From Insulibacter thermoxylanivorax (GTDB lineage Bacteria; Bacillota; Bacilli; Paenibacillales; DA-C8), in assembly GCF_015472005.1 (NCBI RefSeq), contig NZ_BMAQ01000008.1, forward strand, positions 41,817 to 105,816: 64,000 nt of DNA. Direction: 5' to 3'. Of this stretch, positions 34,838-43,900 are shown piece by piece. The position numbers and the translations under genes were made by a program. Under the pieces are notes generated by a model. That model did not search any database and was not told the origin of the DNA. It saw nothing but the letters and a program-made list of their open reading frames with translations. Position 1 is the stretch's first letter. Every line of letters begins with the position of its first letter.

Positions 34838-37144
34838 ATGGCGATGAATATCGACAAAGAACTGAGCAAAGGCACCGTAGAACAGCGCATGGTCTACGAG
34901 TCCGGCAACGAGATGGCGGCGTATGCGGCTCACCAGATCAACTATCACATCATGGGATATTTCCCGATCTCCCCATCTACGGAAGTGGCTCAATTTCTTG
35001 ACCTGATGAAGGCCAATGGCCAGCATGATATCAAGCTGATTCCAGCCGACGGCGAGCACAGCTCCGCGGGGATCTGCTACGGTGCATCGGCAGCCGGCGG
35101 ACGCGTCTTCAATGCGACGAGCGCCAACGGCTATCTCTATATGCTGGAACAGATGCCGGTGCAGTCGGGGACTCGCTTCCCGATGGTCATGAACCTGGTA
35201 TGCCGGTCCGTATCCGGCCCCTTGGATATTCACGGGGACCATTCGGATCTGTACTTCGCTCTGAACACTGGATGGCCGATCCTGCTGTGCCGTGATCCGC
35301 AGGCGGTCTATGATATGAACATCATGGCGCTGAAACTGGCAGAACACCCTGAGGTTCGCCTGCCCGTTCTGGTCGCATCGGATGGATACTTCACTTCCCA
35401 CCAGAAGCGACGGGTACAGACCTTCGCGCACCGCGAAGATGTCTTGAAGTTCATCGGCGAGCAGCCGCCGGAAGGTTTCCCGGATGTGCTCGACCGCAAT
35501 AATCCGATCACCGTAGGTCCGTACATGAATGAACCGGACTTCATCAACAACCGTTATCAGCAGTCTGAAGCCATGTACAGAGCCGGCGAGATCTACGATG
35601 AGATCCGCAAGGAATATGCCGTGCTGACGGGACGGGATTATCCGATCCTCGACCTGTATCGGATGGAAGATGCAGAGGTCGCTGTGTTCCTCTTGAACTC
35701 CGCATCCGAGATCATCAAGGATGTGGTCGATGATCTGCGTGCGAAGGGGATCAAGGCCGGTTCGATCTCGCCGAACATGATCCGACCGTTCCCGCAGAAG
35801 CAGATCGCCGAAGCGCTGAAGAATGTCAAGGCGATCACCGTCGGCGACCGCGCGGATTCCTACGGTGCTTACGGCGGCAACATGACGAACGAGATCAAGG
35901 CGGCCCTGCAAACCTACGGCAACAAGGATACATTGGTGATCAGCCGGATCTACGGTCTCGGCGGCAAGGACTTCTACGCAGAAGACGGGCTTCACTTCTT
36001 CGAGCTGGCCATCGATGCGATGAACAAGGGATATGTGGAGAAACCCTTCGACTACTACGGCCATACGCCGGGCGATCCGGACAAGGCGCCGAAGCGCGTC
36101 ATCGAACCGCTGAAGTATGAAGATCTGAAGACGGGACTGATCCGCGTACAGAAGGATGAAGAGACCGGCGAGCTGAATGTTCGCGTGCCCCCGATCCGCC
36201 AGCTGATGAACAAGCCGAAGCGTCTGGCACCCGGCCACGGCGCATGCCCGGGCTGCGGCATCTTCTCCGGCCTCGAGCTGTTCTTCAAGGGAATCGAAGG
36301 GGATATCGTCGCGCTCTATCAGACGGGATGTGCGATGGTCGTCACAACGGGCTATCCGTACTCCTCGCACAAAGCGACGTATATCCACAACTTGTTCCAG
36401 AACGGTGCGGCTACGCTTTCCGGTGTGGTCGAGATGTTCTTGGAGCGCAAGCGCCGCGGCGAACTGGACAAATACGGCCTGAAGGACGACTTCACCTTCG
36501 TTATGATCACCGGCGACGGCGGCATGGATATCGGTATGGGTGCTGCGATCGGCAGCGCGCTGCGCAACCATAAGATGATCATCCTCGAATATGACAACGA
36601 AGGATACATGAATACCGGTGCGCAGCTGTCTTATTCGACGCCGCTCGGCCACCGCACGTCGACATCGAACATCGGCAAATATCAGGGCGGCAAGACCTTC
36701 CACCACAAGGATACGCCGAGAATCATGGCAGCTACGAATATTCCGTATGTGTTCACCGGTTCTGAGGCGTTCCCGCAAGACCTCTTGAAGAAGGCGGCGA
36801 AGGCTCAGTACTACGCACAGAACGAAGGGCTGGTCTACGGTAAGATCCTGATCACCTGTCCGCTGAACTGGCTGTCTGAAGAGAAGCTCGGACAGAAGAT
36901 CATCGAGGATGCGGTGAACTCCTGCTTCTTCCCGCTGTATGAAGTAGAGAAAGGGAAAACGAAGATCACGTACAATCCGGAGGATCGGGGCAAGCGCATC
37001 CCGCTCACCGACTGGCTGAAGAACATGGGCAAGACGCGGCATCTGACACGTCCGGAATACGCGGAAGCATTGAAGGAGTTTGAAGAAGAAGTAGAACGCC
37101 GCTGGATGCGCCTCAAAGCCAAACACGAGAATCCGTATCTGTAA
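34838..37144 (+). CDS. 2-oxoacid:ferredoxin oxidoreductase, alpha-beta fusion subunit
   Basis: A 768-residue cytosolic subunit. The alpha part (about 1-410) begins EAAYAAHQINYHIMGYFPISPSTE-like (seen here as GYFPISPSTEVAQF) and includes SANGYLYMLEQ. The beta part holds CPGCG (Cys470/Cys473), binding the proximal [4Fe-4S] cluster, and the thiamine diphosphate motif beginning GDG at 559-561 and ending NEGYMNTGAQ. Alpha and beta are separate genes in many bacteria; here they are one polypeptide, while gamma and delta form the other. ATG 34838 follows GTGAGGTGAGGG. The gap of 170 bp from the gamma-delta gene holds several short TTTGGTT repeats and no terminator. Confidence 0.92.
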   Translation: MAMNIDKELSKGTVEQRMVYESGNEMAAYAAHQINYHIMGYFPISPSTEVAQFLDLMKANGQHDIKLIPADGEHSSAGICYGASAAGGRVFNATSANGYLYMLEQMPVQSGTRFPMVMNLVCRSVSGPLDIHGDHSDLYFALNTGWPILLCRDPQAVYDMNIMALKLAEHPEVRLPVLVASDGYFTSHQKRRVQTFAHREDVLKFIGEQPPEGFPDVLDRNNPITVGPYMNEPDFINNRYQQSEAMYRAGEIYDEIRKEYAVLTGRDYPILDLYRMEDAEVAVFLLNSASEIIKDVVDDLRAKGIKAGSISPNMIRPFPQKQIAEALKNVKAITVGDRADSYGAYGGNMTNEIKAALQTYGNKDTLVISRIYGLGGKDFYAEDGLHFFELAIDAMNKGYVEKPFDYYGHTPGDPDKAPKRVIEPLKYEDLKTGLIRVQKDEETGELNVRVPPIRQLMNKPKRLAPGHGACPGCGIFSGLELFFKGIEGDIVALYQTGCAMVVTTGYPYSSHKATYIHNLFQNGAATLSGVVEMFLERKRRGELDKYGLKDDFTFVMITGDGGMDIGMGAAIGSALRNHKMIILEYDNEGYMNTGAQLSYSTPLGHRTSTSNIGKYQGGKTFHHKDTPRIMAATNIPYVFTGSEAFPQDLLKKAAKAQYYAQNEGLVYGKILITCPLNWLSEEKLGQKIIEDAVNSCFFPLYEVEKGKTKITYNPEDRGKRIPLTDWLKNMGKTRHLTRPEYAEALKEFEEEVERRWMRLKAKHENPYL

Positions 37145-37196
37145 TTGAAAGTGAGATTCATGAGTTCTAATAATCTGTATTTGTAGGAGAATCCTT

Positions 37197-37769
37197 ATGA
37201 CGATGACAGGACCCGGTGCCGGCCGCTCCCTCGCTGGAGGCGGGCGGCAGAAGGCACATGAGGCACAGACGGCAGCCGAACGGAAGGAGGCGCTGCTGGC
37301 GCTGGACAGCGAAGGAGACCTCCGGAAGTTCGGTGAGCAGCTGGCGAAACAAGGCTTCACGGTCGTGCGCAGGTTTCTCGAGGAGCTGCGGCAAGTGCTC
37401 CGCGAGTTCACCGATGAGGATGCCGATGAAGCGGCCTTGTTAATCGAGCGAGTGCGCAAGGCCCTGCCTGATCCCGGCAAGATCAGTCCGTCCTGGCAGG
37501 ACCTCTGGCGGGAGTTCGAAGGGATCGTGCGTTACAAGTCATCGCTGCTCCGGGAGATCCCGGCATCAGACAGGGACGGAGAGTGGCAGGTGCTCATCGA
37601 TAACCCGTATTCCCATGAACATATCGCGGTATATCCGGGTCTGTCCTTTCTGGAGGCCGCGTATATGTACGCTTATTTTCGAACGGATCTAGAGAAAAAT
37701 GAATACATTCGCTTGCAGAAGGTGGAGACGGTCATCTGGCATACCGGTGAGGATCCGTCTTCAACATAG
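37197..37769 (+). CDS. Conserved-looking hypothetical protein after the oxidoreductase genes
   Basis: A 190-residue soluble, charged protein with no signal peptide, membrane helix or metal motif. The first ~30 residues are Gly/Ala-rich and probably disordered; the rest is mostly helical (FTVVRRFLEELRQVLREF region, LIERVRKALPDPGK) with an aromatic-rich C-terminal part (LSFLEAAYMYAYFRTDLEKN, in pieces). TAGGAG lies 7 nt before ATG 37197, and only 52 bp separate it from the alpha-beta subunit, with a terminator after it. It is therefore probably cotranscribed and may support the oxidoreductase, for example in assembly or protection. The family is not recognised. Confidence 0.75.
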   Translation: MTMTGPGAGRSLAGGGRQKAHEAQTAAERKEALLALDSEGDLRKFGEQLAKQGFTVVRRFLEELRQVLREFTDEDADEAALLIERVRKALPDPGKISPSWQDLWREFEGIVRYKSSLLREIPASDRDGEWQVLIDNPYSHEHIAVYPGLSFLEAAYMYAYFRTDLEKNEYIRLQKVETVIWHTGEDPSST

Positions 37770-37780
37770 CGGATGAACAA

Positions 37781-37820
37781 ACAGGCTGTCCGTGCAGGGA
37801 TCGGATGGCCTGTTTTTTTG
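37781..37820 (+). terminator. Terminator of the oxidoreductase operon
   Basis: ACAGGC pairs with GCCTGT, with an inner GTCCG/CGGAT stem, followed by T7. The stretch 37821-38069 shows no supported gene. Confidence 0.85.
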
Positions 37821-38069
37821 TTTGTAAGGATGAACATGGCACATGACTGGGCGGTCGTGCATAAGGTGTACATGGGCGAGAAGCGGCCGCAGGATGTGCG
37901 ATTTTTTTATCCGTTATTTATAAGAAAATATGATGAATGCCCAAAGAGTTACTTATTAACAAAATGAAAAAAAGTCCTTGACCGCAGATGCTCTTATGCA
38001 TGCGTTTCAGCCGGAATTCCCTCCTCCTCTGTCCGCTTTTATCCATAGTGACAACATCTTCGCCAGCTA

Positions 38070-38098
38070 TTGACAGGAGAAATAGACGGGTGTATGAT
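38070..38098 (+). promoter_or_regulatory. Sigma-A promoter before the sulfate-binding protein gene
   Basis: TTGACA (38070-38075) and TATGAT (38093-38098) with a 17-bp spacer, giving a leader of about 110 nt. No S-box was recognised in it. Confidence 0.75.
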
Positions 38099-38217
38099 TT
38101 CCGATAAATCCTAGATAATTAATATGAATTAAGTTCGACCGGACAGCCGGAGACTTTTTCAGACTTCTGCATGATCAGCGGTGAACCATGTTTGATGAGT
38201 AGAAGAGGGGAGAGAAC

Positions 38218-38853
38218 ATGTCGATGAAAAAGTTATCTGAGCTGTCTTTTGTTATGGTCATGATCTTGGGACTTGCCGCTTGCGGCGGTGGAAGCGGCGG
38301 GCAATCCCGGATACCGTCTGCTTCCGAAGACCCTGCGGCTGATCCCATGAAGCCAGCCGTTGAACTGCTGAATGTTTCTTATGACCCAACGCGTGAATTG
38401 TATGATGAGTTCAATGAAGTTTTTGCGAAGTATTGGCGGGAAACGCAGAACCAAGAGGTGAGGATCAAGCAATCCCACGGCGGTTCCGGCAGTCAAGGGC
38501 GGTCCGTCATCGACGGCATCCAGGCCGATGTTGTCACCCTGGCGCTGGCGTATGACATCGACGCGATCGCAGAAGCCGGACTGATCGACAGCGATTGGCA
38601 GACGAGGTTGGCGGATAACAGCTCGCCCTATACCTCGACGATCGTCTTCCTGGTGCGCAAGGGCAATCCGAAAGACATCCGGGACTGGAGCGATCTCATC
38701 GAGCCGGAGATCAGCGTGATTACGCCGAATCCCAAGACCTCCGGCGGTGCCAGATGGAATTATCTCGCTGCTTGGGCTTATGCGCTGAAGCAATATGATA
38801 ACGATTCATACAGGGAGAAGAGGTTGGGGTATTCATTCACAGGCTGTATCTGA
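38218..38853 (+). pseudogene. Truncated sulfate ABC transporter substrate-binding protein (Sbp-like)
   Basis: 211 residues of a periplasmic-type sulfate/thiosulfate-binding lipoprotein. The signal ends in LGLAACGGG with a lipidation cysteine. Family motifs are [43 protein letters not shown] and [18 protein letters not shown]. Intact homologues are about 330-350 residues; here the match stops at KQYDND, followed by a short unrelated tail. The missing lobe contributes half of the binding site. No CysT, CysW or CysA gene follows. The promoter and ribosome region still look intact, so the truncation may be recent, probably by an internal deletion. Confidence 0.85.
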
Positions 38854-39102
38854 TTCGCGGCGGGGTACTGCAGATCGTGGAAAATGCGAATAAGCATATC
38901 GAGCTCCCGCAGGCAAAGCACACAGCGGCTCAACCTGCAGCGGTGAGATAGGCGAATCGTTAGGACGGATGGCTGCAGGCGCATAGGCGTGTGACGCGGG
39001 GCGGATCGGTGCAGCGAAGGTTGGGGAGAATTGCAAGGTTGAGCACGGTATACGGCTGCAGATCACAGCAATTTGTATGTTCAGCAATATGGAGGGATGA
39101 GG

Positions 39103-39282
39103 ATGGGCAAATCGGTGCAGATCGACGACATCTGGTCCAAGCGGGTCTTGGACAGCATCAAGGGATTGGAATATGGCAGCGTGCTGATCATCGTGCATGA
39201 CGGGAGGATCGTGCAGATCGAACGGACGGAGCGCAGGCGCTTTGATACGCCGCAAGCTGGGAAGCGGGACGCAGCGGAGTAA
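39103..39282 (+). CDS. yezD: YezD-family (DUF2292) small protein
   Basis: A 59-residue cytosolic protein matching the short DUF2292/YezD family (VLDSIKGLEYGSVLIIVHDG, then RIVQIERTERRRF). Members are often found beside sulfate or sulfonate uptake genes, and here it follows the truncated sulfate-binding protein; the biochemical role is unknown. ATG 39103 has GGAGGG 6 nt upstream; an in-frame ATG at 39097 overlaps that site. A terminator follows. Confidence 0.85.
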   Translation: MGKSVQIDDIWSKRVLDSIKGLEYGSVLIIVHDGRIVQIERTERRRFDTPQAGKRDAAE

Positions 39283-39346
39283 GAAGCAGCTGAAGTTCGG
39301 TTGAGTATGGGGGATATAGGGGAGCAAGCAAATGCGGTATGAGGAG

Positions 39347-39384
39347 AACGGATCGTCCGATCTTGGATGGGCGGTCCGTTTTTT
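39347..39384 (+). terminator. Terminator after yezD
   Basis: AACGGATCGTCC pairs with GGGCGGTCCGTT (two G-U pairs), followed by a T run. Confidence 0.85.
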
Positions 39385-39421
39385 CGCATCTCCAAATATC
39401 TTCAAAATCTATGAAAATTTG

Positions 39422-39450
39422 TTGATCAAAATACAAAAATGGGATATAAT
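39422..39450 (+). promoter_or_regulatory. Sigma-A-like promoter of the AT-rich lipoprotein gene
   Basis: TTGATC (39422-39427) and TATAAT (39445-39450) with a 17-bp spacer, about 40 bp before the gene. Confidence 0.65.
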
Positions 39451-39496
39451 CTCAAATGAAAAAAGGATCAGCTCAATAACAGAGGAGCACTGAGTG

Positions 39497-40375
39497 ATGA
39501 ATAGGTATCTTGGGCTGCTGGTATTGATCTTCCTAATGAGTGCATGTACTTCTGAAAGTTCTACTGGTTCAACATTGCAGGATGGTGACACTAACCGTGT
39601 CGAGCAAGAAATGACGACAGCAGATGAACAACATGTTCAATCCGACCAGCATCAAAATGTTGAACCGATTCCTGCCAAGCTTCCGGACCCTTATACCATG
39701 GAGAATATCCAAGCTGCGGTCGATGAGTATATCAATTATGATATGTGGAACAATCCTCCTGGAATTACGAATTATGAACCGTACATTGGAGAAACCTTCG
39801 AAGTAGAAGTTCGCATTTATGATGATGAAATTTATGCAGTAATTGAGGAGATTGATGATGATCAGCAATTTTTTAAGTTATTAAATAAGAACAATACTGT
39901 CTATATTGACAGAACTTTGACAAAAGAAGAAGTGCCGGAAGGTGATTATGTATCGGCCTCCCAATTTGATTTAATCATCTCTAAGTTACGAAGTCCAAAC
40001 TTCGGAAAATCCACTTATAAGGATGAATTGTTAGCTGCAGCTCGAAAATATTATGAGAGTTATTGCGAGAAGAGACAAAATTCTGAAACTGTTGAAGAAG
40101 AATGGAAAGGGATCGTGAATTTCTATATTCGAGACTTCTATGAATACAGTACCGATACTTATGCTTGGTTTGTCTTTCCAAATGGTGATGCTTATATGGC
40201 GCCGGTCTTTTTTGATGAAAGGAACGGCACTATAGCAGCTGTAGGAATGAAAGGACTTTATGTTGAGGATATTTATTTACAGCCGGAAGATAGTATGTAT
40301 CGCTTTTGGTTTGAACGAGATTTAGAAGCAACGATCGAGGTTTTGCCGTGCGTAATCGATGATGAAAATGAATGA
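39497..40375 (+). CDS. Secreted lipoprotein of unknown function
   Basis: A 292-residue lipoprotein: signal MNRYLGLLVLIFLMSAC with the lipidated Cys17, a Thr/Ser/Gln-rich linker to about residue 55, then an acidic, Tyr-rich domain with no recognised fold. GAGGAGC precedes ATG 39497. Base composition is clearly more AT-rich than the neighbouring genes, with AAT/GAT/TTT codons favoured, suggesting horizontal origin or a fast-evolving accessory gene. It has its own promoter and is followed by a GC-rich terminator. No functional partner was seen. Confidence 0.75.
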   Translation: MNRYLGLLVLIFLMSACTSESSTGSTLQDGDTNRVEQEMTTADEQHVQSDQHQNVEPIPAKLPDPYTMENIQAAVDEYINYDMWNNPPGITNYEPYIGETFEVEVRIYDDEIYAVIEEIDDDQQFFKLLNKNNTVYIDRTLTKEEVPEGDYVSASQFDLIISKLRSPNFGKSTYKDELLAAARKYYESYCEKRQNSETVEEEWKGIVNFYIRDFYEYSTDTYAWFVFPNGDAYMAPVFFDERNGTIAAVGMKGLYVEDIYLQPEDSMYRFWFERDLEATIEVLPCVIDDENE

Positions 40376-40536
40376 GGATCGACGATGATCGACGATGCTT
40401 GCTGATCTGAACGACGCTCTAGATGCGAGGGTGGACACGCTGAGTAAGGTTTGGATGTTGATCATAATCGCTATGCTTTACTTCGTGTACTGCGGATGAG
40501 CAATGAAGGAATAGAATAGCCTCGTCATGACTGTGC

Positions 40537-40559
40537 GGCGCCGACTCCGGCGCCTTTTT
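40537..40559 (+). terminator. GC-rich terminator
   Basis: GGCGCCG pairs with CGGCGCC across ACTC, followed by T5. The rest of 40376-40918 holds AT-rich sequence, probably the promoter and leader of the following giant gene, but no clear -35/-10 pair. Confidence 0.9.
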
Positions 40560-40918
40560 CTAATTTTCAGGACGTTTTTTGACCTGATGCTTATTTTTTT
40601 ATAGTGGTGTCATTTTTTCATATCTTCATGATTGTGCTGTGGAGAATGCCTGCTGATCCTCTTCATATAAGAACCTGATTATAGAGGTTATCCATCAATT
40701 TGGTTACATTAGGAGTACCAACATGAGTGAATCATCAAGAAGCCGTCGAGGAATGCATCTGTATGTTAACGCTTACAATTATAGGAAAGGAGGTAAGTAG
40801 TTTTCACAGGATCAAGGAAGAATCAAAGGAAATGTTCAATGAAGAGACGGCAGCGGGGTCTAGGATGGATGAGAAACATGCTTGGGATGACAACTTGTGT
40901 CAGGAGGGAGCATGTGCG

Positions 40919-43900
40919 TTGACGAAATTCAGAAGATTCAGAAAAAGAGTGTCTCTGATTGTATCTTTGCTGATCGCTCTATCCACGTTTCCGCCGGCTG
41001 GATTCGCTGATGATTCCGATCCAATGGCCGGAGGGATCATCCATATCTTGAGCGATTGGTCGGGCAGTGTGTTTGGTGATCTAGGCGGAAATGATAAGCT
41101 GACCAAAGAAAACTTCGAGATCACCGAGCAGTCTGATGGAACAGTTAAGATAAGAAGTTCGAATAATCGCGGTAAGATTGCCAGCAGCACGGAAGGAATC
41201 GCATACTATTACAAGGAAATCGAAAGTCATAAGAACTATGAATTACGTGCCAAGGTAACAGTAGAATCGTGGAATGCGAACAATCAGGTCTCGTTTGGGA
41301 TCATGATGCGAGAAAATATCTTGATAAATGAAAATAATTCGTCCTTCACAAGCGATTATCTTGCAGTTGGCGCATTGGATCAGCAGATGAAAGGATTCTA
41401 CAAAAACCTCGGACATCAAGTCAAATCAGGATATGAATTTACCGCCAATGTTCCCGCTGCTGGAGAAACGTATGATCTAAGTCTGAAGAAGACAGGGAAT
41501 ACGTATCTGTTGCGGATCGGAGACGAGACGCGGGAACTCGAAAGTCTCAGCACTTTCAATTATATCGGTCTCTATACTGCAAGAAATACAACGGTGATCT
41601 TCAGCGAAATTGAGCTTTATGAGATTCCTTCAGCATATCATATGGATTATGAAGATTATGAATTCCGAGCCTTCGGCAGCAATACGAGTGAATCTAGGAA
41701 TCCCAGACCTTATGTTGATTCCGAAGAGGGCGGGTTAGTAGTTATTGCTAAAGGAGGAAAAATTGCAAGCGGTGATGAAGGGCTCTCCTTTGTCTTCACA
41801 GAGCTATCTGCGGACGCGAATTTTACCATCTCCGCTGCAGTGAGAGTACGCAGTTTCAATGAAGACAGTTCGATCAGCACGCCCAATCAGAAATCCTTCG
41901 GTCTGATGCTCAGGGATGAGATTGGAGGGGAATATGACAGCAGTACCCAGACATCAAATTATGTAGCCGTCGGCGCTTTAGATCAAAAAATAAAAGCATT
42001 CTACAAAAAAGGATCGCAGACAAAGCTGGATCAATATGATGTGAACGACCCGGTCAAGGATGAAATCTATGAACTGTCGATCCGTAAGAACGGGGATACT
42101 TATCTGCTGATGGTGAACGGACAAACTCAGCTCCTCGAAGCGAAGGATATTTTCACAGATCGCATCTACGCAGGCTTGTATGCAGCTCGTGATGCAGATG
42201 TAGTGTTCCAATCTTTCAGCACACAAGAAGACCTGCGAAAGCCCTTATCATTAACGGCTGATCCCAGTAATATGAAGACGGTCTATCTGGTGGGTGAGAG
42301 CCTGGATCTATCCGGCTTGAACGTCAAGACCGTTACACAGGATGTATATGGGTATCAGAGAACGGAATGGCTTACTACTAAGGAATATGTCGTGACCGGC
42401 TTTGACAGCAGCCAGGAGGGGACGAACAGGATCACAGTGCATTTTAACGGTCTGTCTGATCATATAGATCTTCAGATCTTAGAAGCATCAGTCACAACGA
42501 TGGAGATCCTGTACTATCCTGCTAAGATGATCTATTACCCTGGGGAGATTTTTGATGCTCAGGGATTGGCGGTCCACGCGACTTATAATTCCGGTCTGAG
42601 CGGCATTCTGACGCCGGATCTATATACGATCTCTATTCCTGATGCGGTGCCGGATGGGGATCGCTTTAGATTTGATCAGCCGGGCAATTATACTGTGAGA
42701 GTGATCTCGAATGAGACACCTGAGCGGTATGTGGAATTCGATGTAACGGTCAAAGCAGTTTCATTAGAAGCACTGGAGATACGTCAACCTCCAGCGAAGA
42801 CCCAATACTTCATAGGCGATGTATTGGATCTCAGCGGGATCAAGGTATATGCATTATACGATGATGGCTCCTCGGTGAGACTGCTGAGAGATGACTTTAC
42901 GGTCAGCGGCTTCGACTCTGTGACCGTTGGCGATAAGATTGCCGTTGTGACTTATAACGGCAAGTCCGCCAGCTTCAAGGTGAATGTGAAGGAGAAGGAA
43001 GCAACGCACCTTGAAGTTAAGGATTATCCGAAGACGACATATACCGTGGGAGAAGTTCTGGATCTGACGGGGATGACCGTTAACAAAGTATATGATAACG
43101 GCGATCGGGAGCTGTACAGTGCCTTTAGCTTGGATACATCGGCCTATAATGCTGCACAGCCGGGCGTGTACCCTATTCGTATCATCCCGAATGATCCAAC
43201 GCTGGAGCCGATCGAGCTGCCTGTTACCGTTCGTGAGAAGAGGGAGTATGAATGGCATGCGATTCGCTTCGGTCAGTCGACCTCTGATGCGAACAATAAG
43301 GTGACGGTGAAGGAAGACGGTACGATACTTCTGGAAGCGCTCGGAGGCAGTGCAGGCAAAGTCACCGGCGATCACGACGGGATATCGTTCTATTACACCG
43401 TAATCGATGGCAAAGAGGAGAACTTCGTCCTTTCAGCGGATATTCGCGTCATCGAATATGCGAAAAACCCCCATGATGGTCAGGAATCCTTCGGAATCAT
43501 GGCCCGCGATGCCATCGGCAAAGCAAGGGACTCGTCGATCTTTGCCTCGAATATAGCAGCAGTCGGAGGATACAGCGGCGGTACGAGAAATGATAACGGT
43601 ACCCAATTATTCGTAAGAACCGGTGTTGAGTCCCCGGATGGCACAGGAAGTCAAGGCATCCAGCGGATCATGCTTCGGAATGAGCGTCCGAGACCGGAGA
43701 ACACGTATCCTGTTCAGGATTACCGTTTAACGCTGGCGAAGACGAACAGCGGATTCGTCGGCAAGATCAATGACGGCCCGGAAGCGATCATCTATGAACC
43801 GGATATCCTGACGGTACAGGATGATCAGATCTATGTCGGATTTTTCGCGGCACGATTAGCTGTTATCGAAGTGAGCAATATTGAATTCGAAGTGACCAGC

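Noticed and set aside
34832..37480. 882-codon minus-strand frame opposite the oxidoreductase alpha-beta gene
   Set aside because: Shadow of the codon bias of the real gene; composition is arginine/histidine/isoleucine-rich and has no recognisable domain.
37773..37967. 64-residue frame after the oxidoreductase operon
   Set aside because: It begins inside the terminator and ends in AT-rich sequence with no family match.
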